Source of the DNA: Pseudomonadota bacterium
GTDB taxonomy: Bacteria > Pseudomonadota > Gammaproteobacteria > Pseudomonadales > Oleiphilaceae
Reading direction: 5' to 3'
Assembly (NCBI GenBank): GCA_023430625.1
Contig: JAEZAA010000203.1
Coordinates: forward strand, 1 to 15,399
Length of the DNA stretch: 15,399 nucleotides
The notes below the pieces were generated by a model. That model was given only the letters and a program-made list of their open reading frames with translations, was not told where the DNA came from and made no database searches. This document shows positions 6,176 to 11,860 of the stretch, piece after piece (positions within the stretch are counted from its first letter, which is position 1; each line of letters opens with the position of its first letter). The position numbers and the translations under genes are program-made.

Positions 6176-7726
6176 TTAGAGCGTCTTGCTCACCGGTTCC
6201 GACAGCAGGCTTTCCAGACCGTCGGAATCCACCGCCATGATGGCGAAGTGGTAAGTCCCTGACGGCAAGTACTCGAAGTTGTAGCTAGTCATGTAGGGGT
6301 CGTCGATTTCCACGACCTCGTCCATCTGGTCTTCGGACGGACCGTAGAATACTCGATATCCTTGCAGATCCAGCACATCCAGCGGCGTGCCGTCGGCACG
6401 GCTGGCGGGCGGCTCCCATGCCAGGCTCACGGCCGCTTCCATCACGTCGACTTTGGCGGCATTCGACGTCAGGCTACCGTAGTTGTTGCTGACGACGCAG
6501 TCATAGATGCCTTCATCGGCTTCCGACACGGAACTCAGGGTTAGGTGAGGATGGGTGGCGCCCGCAATGGCAGCGCCATTCTTACGCCACTGGTAAAAGA
6601 TCGGCCCCGTGCCATTGGCATTCACGTTCAGCGTCACGGTTTCCGTGGGAAACACGCTTTTGGACGCGGGGTTGTAGGTAATGTCGAGTGACTGGCGCTC
6701 GTCACTGGCTGTAATCAGCGCGGCTGCCGATTCGTTGCTCGTCGTGGCGATGTGGCCCAGTACCTGGCCCAGACCGCGGCTGCTGCCCAAGCTGGTGCTC
6801 AGATCGGCGGCGGTCTCGGCAGCGGCTTGCAGCAAATCGCTTTTGGAGACTTCCGGCAGTCCGCCCAGGTTGACGTCAATCAGATTTCCCGCCGTGGCAA
6901 AACGCTGGCTGGCGGATGCCAGCACATCGCTGATATCGGTCCAGGCGTTGTCGTTGGCCAGGGCCAGGAACGACGACGAAATCAGGGAGTAGGTCAGGGT
7001 GTCGGCGTCGACGATGGAATTCGCCGTCAGCCGGTTCAGATCGACCGGGGCTCGATCCAGAATATTGGCCGGCAGACCCAGGCTGGTCGCCACGTTCACC
7101 CGACCTTGTGCGATATTGTCAAAGGTAAGGCCGGACAGTTGGTTTTCCGCCCAGCTGAATGCCAGTTGCGTCAGGGGGGTCACCGGGACAGAGACACGGG
7201 TGCCACGCACGGCGGAAATTGCCGCAGTCATGGCGAAGTCTGGGGGCAGGCGCATGGCATTGCCAAAGGGCACCAGCCCGCCCTGGGAATTACGGCAGCC
7301 GGCACTGACATCACAGAGCATCAGGGTCTTGTCGTCGGCCGCCACCCGCACCACCAGCGCGCTGTTGGTGGGCGAATTCAATTGGATGCGGAAGCTACCG
7401 TCGGCTTGGGTGCGGACCGCATTGGCAAGGGGCGTGGAGGCTATCTGGTGGTAGCCCGCGTGTTCTTCCACGGCGTGTACAGTCACGATGCCGTCGGCAA
7501 TCGCACCTTTAAGTGCAACACCCTCTACGGTTAGCGCGGGTGACGTGGCGCGGTTGGTCTCGCTGCCAGTCTGCGTCGGTTCAGAACTGCCACCTCCGCC
7601 ACCACCGCCGCAGCCGGCCAGTAAAAATACTGGTACAGCGAGCAGGCTCCAGGCGGAAACCGAGGTTATTGTTTTTTGTTTGGAAAACGTTGGCATCTGA
7701 TCAACACTCGCTTGCGATGTACTCAT
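6176..7726 (-). CDS. Surface lipoprotein with Ig-like and fibronectin III-like domains
   Basis: This is a predicted exported lipoprotein of unknown specific function. From ATG at 7726 it has 516 residues. A type II signal peptide ends in the lipobox LAGC (residues 36-39), followed by seven glycines. Gly at +2 favours sorting to the outer membrane rather than retention. Residues 65-135 (LTVEGVALKGAIADGIVTVHA... DGSFRIQL) resemble a carboxypeptidase-regulatory-like beta-sandwich. Residues 180-345 are mixed and helical, without a recognised fold. Residues 346-428 are Ig-like: FYQWRKNGAAIAGAT, then DEGIYDCVVSNNYG, with W380 and C410 but no partner cysteine. Residues 431-516 read as a fibronectin III-like domain. 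ATG at 7696 (residue 11) would give a more usual 28-residue signal; neither start has a clear ribosome site. An adhesive or cell-surface binding role is inference. Confidence 0.88.
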   Translation of the reverse strand: MSTSQASVDQMPTFSKQKTITSVSAWSLLAVPVFLLAGCGGGGGGGSSEPTQTGSETNRATSPALTVEGVALKGAIADGIVTVHAVEEHAGYHQIASTPLANAVRTQADGSFRIQLNSPTNSALVVRVAADDKTLMLCDVSAGCRNSQGGLVPFGNAMRLPPDFAMTAAISAVRGTRVSVPVTPLTQLAFSWAENQLSGLTFDNIAQGRVNVATSLGLPANILDRAPVDLNRLTANSIVDADTLTYSLISSSFLALANDNAWTDISDVLASASQRFATAGNLIDVNLGGLPEVSKSDLLQAAAETAADLSTSLGSSRGLGQVLGHIATTSNESAAALITASDERQSLDITYNPASKSVFPTETVTLNVNANGTGPIFYQWRKNGAAIAGATHPHLTLSSVSEADEGIYDCVVSNNYGSLTSNAAKVDVMEAAVSLAWEPPASRADGTPLDVLDLQGYRVFYGPSEDQMDEVVEIDDPYMTSYNFEYLPSGTYHFAIMAVDSDGLESLLSEPVSKTL

Positions 7727-7753
7727 GAGGCGCCGCGACTGTTGTCTCCAGTA

Positions 7754-7789
7754 GCCCAGCGTCAGGTTCTCGACCTGACCGGATTGGGC
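7754..7789 (-). promoter_or_regulatory. Nested hairpin in the leader of the lipoprotein gene
   Basis: Inner arms GTCAGGT (7761-7767) and ACCTGAC (7773-7779) are perfect complements around a 5-base loop. Outer arms GCCCA (7754-7758) and TGGGC (7785-7789) also match. The internal loop between the two stems is asymmetric, 2 bases against 5. It ends 28 bases before the lipoprotein ATG at 7726, so it would lie in the mRNA leader and could affect translation or stability. I do not recognise it as a known riboswitch class. Confidence 0.4.
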
Positions 7790-7812
7790 ATGTGAAGCGG
7801 GTGAGGAATGAT

Positions 7813-7841
7813 CCCTAAACAGAGCATTTCTTCACTGTCAA
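7813..7841 (-). promoter_or_regulatory. Possible promoter of the lipoprotein gene
   Basis: On the minus strand, bases 7841-7836 read TTGACA, an exact sigma70 -35 hexamer. The matching -10 is weak: TTTAGG at 16-base spacing or TTAGGG at 17. It lies about 87 bases before the start codon and upstream of the nested hairpin. The poor -10 keeps confidence low. Confidence 0.3.
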
Positions 7842-8033
7842 CATTGCGGCTTACTTTTTACATTAGTTGAAGATTTGAGCGGGGCGAGCAGCGGTAACAA
7901 CTCTTAACGATTTCAAGTAAACCGAAACGTTTGGCACTACAGGTTCACGAGCATCCGGCGAGGCGGGCGCTAACCGGACGCACTACTGAATGGTTTATTT
8001 GAACTGTGCGGAATGAGGCAGTGAGGCGGCGAA

Positions 8034-8053
8034 GCCTGACCGGTGGGTCAGGC
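8034..8053 (-). terminator. Perfect 8-pair hairpin downstream of the esterase
   Basis: GCCTGACC (8034-8041) pairs with GGTCAGGC (8046-8053) around a 4-base loop. It lies 34 bases past the esterase stop on the minus strand. The following bases are TTCGCC, not a U-run, so it is a weak intrinsic terminator or an mRNA 3'-end stabiliser. Confidence 0.45.
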
Positions 8054-8087
8054 GGGCGAGAAATGCGTCTATAACAGGGGGGGATTG

Positions 8088-8753
8088 TCAGGCCAGGTCG
8101 AGGCGGGCCTGTAGCCAAGTGGAGATGTCCGTTACTTCCTCCATGCAGAGGCTGTGCTCCATCGGGTAGCTCTTGTAGCGGGGCTGATAGCCGAGTTCAC
8201 GCAGTCGTGCGGCACTCCGCTGACCGAGGGCTTCCGCCACGATCGAATCGGCGGTGCCGTGGTAGATCTCGATGGGGATGTCCTGGTTGGCGCCGCGCAA
8301 CGCAGCCTCAGGCTCAAGTGCCAGGTAGGTCGACAGTGCCAACAGGCCGCCTAGGGGACGGGGGTAGGTCAGCGCGGCCTGAAAGGCAACCGCGCCGCCC
8401 TGGGAAAAGCCCGCGACGATGATCCGCCGGCTATCGATGCCGCGCTCGATTTCACGGTCGATGAACTGCTGGGTGGCCTGGGCGGAGGCGCGTAACTGGG
8501 CCTCATCCACCGTCCGGTGCAGGTCCATGGCCAGAATGTCGTACCAGGCCGGCATCACATAGCCGCCATTGATGGTCACGGGAATTGAGTGCGCGTGCGG
8601 CAGAATAAAGCGCACGGCGGCGGAGTCCGGTAGCCGAAGCTCGGGGATCAGCGGTTCGAAGTCGTGACCGCTGGCGCCAAGGCCATGGAGGATGAGCACC
8701 GTTGCATTGGCCGGGGTGGCCGGTTCGATCTCGATATGCGGTAGAAGTGGCAT
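8088..8753 (-). CDS. Alpha/beta-hydrolase, carboxylesterase/phospholipase family
   Basis: This is a cytoplasmic serine hydrolase of the phospholipase/carboxylesterase (Abhydrolase_2) family, which cleaves short-chain or acyl-protein esters; the natural substrate cannot be read from sequence. The product has 221 residues, the family's usual size. The catalytic triad is visible: S117 in GFSQGG (115-120), D169 in YHGTADSIV, and H200 in PMEHSLCMEE. The oxyanion region is LILHGLGASGHDF (20-32), and RFILPHAHSIPVTINGG (48-64) is the typical family segment. The start is ATG at 8753, with only a weak GGA about 9 bases upstream. No signal peptide is seen. It is divergent from the flavoprotein gene at 9027 and appears to be a single-gene unit followed by the hairpin at 8034-8053. 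The family call is firm. Confidence 0.95.
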   Translation of the reverse strand: MPLLPHIEIEPATPANATVLILHGLGASGHDFEPLIPELRLPDSAAVRFILPHAHSIPVTINGGYVMPAWYDILAMDLHRTVDEAQLRASAQATQQFIDREIERGIDSRRIIVAGFSQGGAVAFQAALTYPRPLGGLLALSTYLALEPEAALRGANQDIPIEIYHGTADSIVAEALGQRSAARLRELGYQPRYKSYPMEHSLCMEEVTDISTWLQARLDLA

Positions 8754-8893
8754 GGTGTTGGTCCAGATTAATGAAGGAATGGGAAATGACGCCCAGTGGA
8801 CAGATGGTCCGGATCATACAGCAAGCCGCTGCCGGACTCTTCCGTTCATCCCAAGGCGCGGGTCAATCAAAGATCCCACCCCAATGGCCTTCT

Positions 8894-8902
8894 TGGTACA
8901 AT
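8894..8902 (+). promoter_or_regulatory. Putative extended -10 promoter for the flavoprotein gene
   Basis: TGGTACAAT at 8894-8902 fits an extended -10 element (TGn followed by TACAAT, 5 of 6 matches). No good -35 is seen at 17 bases, which extended -10 promoters can tolerate. Transcription from near 8909 would give a leader of about 118 bases before ATG 9027. Confidence 0.4.
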
Positions 8903-9026
8903 TTGCGCCATTTGATCCGTCCCAACCCTGAGCCTGTGCCCGCAGCGGCCGTGCCCGGTCGGCTGATGAGCGGCGAATCATTCCGGTGTTGATCTGCGGT
9001 GTGGGTGTAGAAGGCTGAAACGACGT

Positions 9027-10313
9027 ATGACAGACGGAAAGCAAACGCCGCCCAGCGTGGCCGTGATTGGCGGCGGTCCGACCGGGTTGATGGCGGCCGA
9101 GGTATTGAGCCGCGCGGGTGTACCGGTGGATCTTTACGAGGCCATGCCTTCGGTGGGGCGCAAGTTCCTGCTGGCGGGCGTGGGTGGTATGAACATTACC
9201 CACTCGGAACCGGCCGAGGCGTTTCTCGGCCGCTATGGCAGCCGTGCAGAACAGATCGCGCCACTGCTGCAAGGGTTCGATGCACAAGCGCTGCGCGACT
9301 GGGTGCACGATTTGGGCGTGGAAACCTTTGTGGGAAGCTCAGGCCGGGTGTTCCCCACGGATATGAAGGCTGCGCCTTTGCTGCGGGCCTGGCTGCGGCG
9401 TTTGCGGGCGGCGGGCGTGCGGCTGCATATGCGGCATCGCTGGCTGGGGTGGGACGAGCAGGGCGCGCTCCGGATCCAGACACCAACGGGTGAAGTGCGC
9501 GAACGGCCGGCGGCGGTGATTCTGGCCTTGGGCGGCGGCAGCTGGCCGCGGCTGGGATCCGATGCCGCCTGGGTGCCCTGGCTCCGCGATAGAGATATTG
9601 CCGTCGCGCCATTGCAACCGGCCAATTGTGGTTTCGAGGTGACGACGCCGTTGGCGCAACAAGGCTGGAGTACGGTCTTTCGGGAACGCTTTGCCGGCGC
9701 GCCGGTCAAGCCGGTTGCCGTGCGCTTTCAGGATGTTGATGGACACACCCACGTCCAGCAAGGCGAGTTCGTCATCACGGAACAAGGGGTGGAAGGCAGT
9801 CTGATCTATGCGCTCTCTGCCCGGCTGCGGGATGCCTTGGCCGCCACGGGGGAGGTTGGAATCGAGCTTGATCTGACGCCCGGACGTGCCCTTGAACGTC
9901 TGACGCAGGAGCTGTCCCGGCCCCGCGGCAAGGAGTCCATGGCGGCGCATCTGCGTCGCCGGGCCGGTATCGACGGGGTCAAGGTTGGCTTGCTGCGGGA
10001 GCTGGTGTCAGCGGCGGACTTTGCGGAACCAATGCGTTTGGCCCGGGCCGTTAAGGCTCTGCCGCTGCGCCTGATCGCCCCCTTTCCCTTGGCTGGCGCA
10101 ATCAGCACGGCGGGTGGAGTGGAGTTTGCCGCACTTGATGAACAGCTGATGCTGCGGTCTCTGCCCGGCGTGTTCTGTGCGGGTGAAATGCTGGATTGGG
10201 AGGCGCCGACCGGCGGCTATCTGCTGACCGCCTGTTTCGCCAGCGGGCGGGCGGCGGGGCAGGGTGCCTTGCATTGGTTGCGTTCTAGTGCGCAGACAAG
10301 GTCGGATAAATAA
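9027..10313 (+). CDS. FAD-dependent oxidoreductase, HI0933/BaiN-like (TIGR03862 type)
   Basis: This is a predicted cytoplasmic flavoprotein of the HI0933-like family, which includes BaiN-type proteins; the substrate is not established for this subgroup. The product has 428 residues. An N-terminal Rossmann FAD-binding motif, VAVIGGGPTGLMAAEVLSRA (11-30), ends with acidic E38 at the second strand. The family-specific block GRKFLLAGVGGMNITHSE (44-61) follows, then GSSGRVFPTDMKA and a central substrate domain with ILALGGGSWPRLGSD. The C-terminal FAD site is GVFCAGEMLDWEAPTGGYLL (381-400). The composition best fits the narrower proteobacterial flavoprotein subgroup catalogued as TIGR03862, named from memory. 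ATG at 9027 is the only sensible start; AAGG lies 12 bases upstream, a loose fit. The small gene at 10343 follows 29 bases after its stop and is probably cotranscribed. Confidence 0.94.
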   Translation: MTDGKQTPPSVAVIGGGPTGLMAAEVLSRAGVPVDLYEAMPSVGRKFLLAGVGGMNITHSEPAEAFLGRYGSRAEQIAPLLQGFDAQALRDWVHDLGVETFVGSSGRVFPTDMKAAPLLRAWLRRLRAAGVRLHMRHRWLGWDEQGALRIQTPTGEVRERPAAVILALGGGSWPRLGSDAAWVPWLRDRDIAVAPLQPANCGFEVTTPLAQQGWSTVFRERFAGAPVKPVAVRFQDVDGHTHVQQGEFVITEQGVEGSLIYALSARLRDALAATGEVGIELDLTPGRALERLTQELSRPRGKESMAAHLRRRAGIDGVKVGLLRELVSAADFAEPMRLARAVKALPLRLIAPFPLAGAISTAGGVEFAALDEQLMLRSLPGVFCAGEMLDWEAPTGGYLLTACFASGRAAGQGALHWLRSSAQTRSDK

Positions 10314-10342
10314 GCAATCAGATGAACATGAGGGGCGAACCA

Positions 10343-10603
10343 ATGCAGGACGACAATAGGCTTGAAGACAGCGGTGCGGTGGCACAGCTGCTGGAAGCGG
10401 TGCGTAATCAGATCGCCCAGGGCGATCCCCAGGAGGCGGCGGCTGCCTGCCAGCGCCTGCAGGAGCGGGGCTATAGAGAGGAGGAGGCGCTCCGGTTGAT
10501 TGCCCTGACGCTGGAGGACGCCGTCAGCGATATGCTGAAGCACGACCGGCCGTTCGATCGGGCCAGCTACATTGCGGCACTGGACCGGCTGCCGGAAGAG
10601 TGA
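10343..10603 (+). CDS. Small uncharacterised helical protein
   Basis: I do not recognise this 86-residue protein. It begins MQDDNRLEDSGAVAQLLEAV and is predicted to be almost all helix: about 10-24, 28-44 (EAAAACQRLQERGYR), 45-65 (EEEALRLIALTLEDAVSDML) and a short C-terminal helix, ending DRLPEE. It is acidic, with no signal peptide, membrane segment or cysteine cluster. I chose ATG 10343 over an in-frame ATG at 10322 because GAGGGG lies about 7 bases before 10343, whereas 10322 has no ribosome site. Its codon use matches its neighbours and the frame is clean, so it is likely a real gene. It follows the flavoprotein by 29 bases and could be a partner or simply a cotranscribed gene. Confidence 0.8.
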   Translation: MQDDNRLEDSGAVAQLLEAVRNQIAQGDPQEAAAACQRLQERGYREEEALRLIALTLEDAVSDMLKHDRPFDRASYIAALDRLPEE

Positions 10604-10620
10604 GCAATACCGGCTCGCTC
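10598..10620 (+). terminator. Hairpin overlapping the stop of the small gene
   Basis: GAGTGAGC (10598-10605) pairs with GCTCGCTC (10613-10620), eight pairs with one G-U, around a 7-base loop. The TGA stop (10601-10603) lies inside the left arm. The tail is GTCTTTGAAT, only modestly U-rich, so termination may be partial. Confidence 0.35.
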
Positions 10621-10648
10621 GTCTTTGAATCTGAATACCTACGACGGT

Positions 10649-10669
10649 GGCCGGCCTATTGCGCCGGCC
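10649..10669 (+). other. Seven-pair GC hairpin before the DUF2058 gene
   Basis: GGCCGGC (10649-10655) and GCCGGCC (10663-10669) are perfect complements around a 7-base loop. No U-run follows, so it is not a typical intrinsic terminator. It ends 28 bases before ATG 10698 and could sit in that gene's mRNA leader. Its role is unknown. Confidence 0.35.
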
Positions 10670-10697
10670 CCGATGAACCTATGAGGGAATGAGCGAT

Positions 10698-11243
10698 ATG
10701 GCAAACTCGCTTCGAGATCAGCTCCTGAAAAAGGGACTGGTGGATGAGAAGAAACTCAAGCAAGTGACCAGTGCCGAGCGCAAGCAGCAGAAAATGCAGC
10801 GCAAGAGCAAGGAGGTCTCCGAGGACGAAGTCAAACGTGCCGCACAGCAGGCCGCGGCGGAAAAGGTGGAACGGGACCGGGAGCTAAACCGTCAGCAGAA
10901 AGAGAAGGCGGAGCGCAAGGCGATTGCGGCCCAGGTGGCGCAACTGATTCAGATGAATCGGGTGTCCCGGGGCGAAGGCGAGATTGCCTTTAACTTTGTC
11001 GATGGCGGCAAGGTCAAGCGCCTCTATGTGACGGAACGCCTGCGCGACCAGCTCAGTCAGGGGCTGCTGGCGATCGTCACGCTGGCCGGTCAGTATGAAC
11101 TGGTGCCTTCCGCCGTGGCGCAAAAGGTGCGCCAGCGCGACGAAGCCGCCGTCATCCTGCTCAACGACCGGGCAAACACCGAAGCCGAGGATCCGGATGA
11201 TCCCTACAAGGACTACAAGATTCCCGACGACTTGATGTGGTAA
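10698..11243 (+). CDS. DUF2058 family protein (YaiL-like)
   Basis: This is a member of the DUF2058 family, whose E. coli representative is YaiL. The family is annotated in some databases as a nucleoprotein or polynucleotide-associated regulator, but its role is not established. The product has 181 residues (YaiL 179). It begins MANSLRDQLLKKGLVDEKKLKQ, the family hallmark. A long, highly charged Lys/Arg/Glu/Gln helix, likely coiled coil, covers about 20-80, followed by a compact C-terminal domain (GEIAFNFVDGGKVKRLYVTERLRDQL...). It closes with the signature DPYKDYKIPDDLMW. ATG at 10698 is favoured over ATG 10689 because AGGGA is correctly spaced for it and the start then matches the family. 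It lies 94 bases after the small gene, with hairpins on both sides, so it may be a separate transcript. Confidence 0.95.
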   Translation: MANSLRDQLLKKGLVDEKKLKQVTSAERKQQKMQRKSKEVSEDEVKRAAQQAAAEKVERDRELNRQQKEKAERKAIAAQVAQLIQMNRVSRGEGEIAFNFVDGGKVKRLYVTERLRDQLSQGLLAIVTLAGQYELVPSAVAQKVRQRDEAAVILLNDRANTEAEDPDDPYKDYKIPDDLMW

Positions 11244-11255
11244 AGGCTCTCAGCT

Positions 11256-11280
11256 CGCCAGGTCGCTAGTCGCCCTGGCG
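11256..11280 (+). terminator. Candidate terminator after the DUF2058 gene
   Basis: CGCCAGG (11256-11262) pairs with CCTGGCG (11274-11280) around an 11-base loop, 12 bases past the TAA stop, and is followed by GTTTCAC. Position and stem fit a terminator; the U-tract is short. Confidence 0.5.
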
Positions 11281-11339
11281 GTTTCACTCCAGAATCAGTC
11301 AGCAGTGACAACCTGTTTTGACTTGTTCGTACGGAGCCT

Positions 11340-11855
11340 ATGCAATTCAGACCTGATCGTATCAAGAAGTTGGCTGTGTCCATGCTGATGGTGGCGGGAC
11401 CAGTGTTGATTGGGCCGCAGCAGACCGAGGCTGCGGAAGGGACCATTAGCCTGGCGGCGGGTAGCTTCGATCTGCTGGGGCAACATACGGACACCATGGT
11501 GCAGCTGGAGTACGCATTTGCCCATGCGTTCTGGTATGGCCTGCAGCCGTTCGTGGGTGGCTGGGTCACTTTCGCGGAAGACAACTACCTCTATGCCGGC
11601 TTGCAGCGGCGCTTCGCGTTGACGTCACGCTGGTGGCTCACCCCAAGTTTCGCCGTGGGTGGCTATAACGACCGTAACGGCAAGATACTCGGCAAGGACC
11701 TGGAGTTTCAGTCCCGCCTGGAGCTGGGCTACCAGTTCGACGAGCGCCACGGCCTGAGCCTGCAGTTCGGCCATATCTCCAATGGCGGCCTGGGAGACCT
11801 CAACCCGGGCGCCGAGACGCTGGTCCTGAATTATTCGTATCAGCTTGAGGATTAA
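11340..11855 (+). CDS. pagL: Lipid A 3-O-deacylase PagL
   Basis: PagL is an outer-membrane beta-barrel hydrolase that removes the 3-O-linked acyl chain from lipid A, altering LPS packing and immune recognition. The precursor has 171 residues. A basic start (MQFRPDRIKK) and a hydrophobic core lead to a likely signal peptidase site near residues 29-32. The rest alternates in barrel fashion. The conserved active-site block is FGHISNGGLGDLNPGAE, with H145, S147 and E159. The spacings H-2-S and S-12-E equal those of the characterised Pseudomonas aeruginosa enzyme (H126, S128, E140, mature numbering), so the triad looks intact. The last residues are QLED, not the usual C-terminal Phe. ATG 11340 has GGAG very close upstream. 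It converges on recQ with five bases between stop codons. No promoter was clear. Confidence 0.93.
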   Translation: MQFRPDRIKKLAVSMLMVAGPVLIGPQQTEAAEGTISLAAGSFDLLGQHTDTMVQLEYAFAHAFWYGLQPFVGGWVTFAEDNYLYAGLQRRFALTSRWWLTPSFAVGGYNDRNGKILGKDLEFQSRLELGYQFDERHGLSLQFGHISNGGLGDLNPGAETLVLNYSYQLED

Positions 11856-11860
11856 AAGCG

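Larger units (their letters stand above)
7727..8087. other. 361-base intergenic region with structured elements
   Basis: No credible gene is seen between the lipoprotein start and the esterase stop. The stretch is visibly richer in A and T around 7840-7930 than the flanking genes. It holds a hairpin just past the esterase (8034-8053), a possible promoter for the lipoprotein gene (7813-7841) and a nested hairpin in that gene's leader (7754-7789). The 9-mer CCTGACCGG occurs in both hairpins. Confidence 0.6.

Noticed and set aside
6752..7534. 260-codon plus-strand frame opposite the lipoprotein gene
   Set aside because: The minus frame has a signal peptide, lipobox and Ig/FN3-like domains. The plus frame is Gln/Gly/His-rich shadow sequence.
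7922..7934. AAACGTTT palindrome in the intergenic region, considered as an operator
   Set aside because: Only the central eight bases are symmetric and no promoter element is placed next to it.
8807..8837. Inverted repeat GTCCGG...CCGGAC upstream of the esterase
   Set aside because: It has only six pairs with a 19-base loop in GC-rich DNA; this is expected by chance and not tied to a promoter element.
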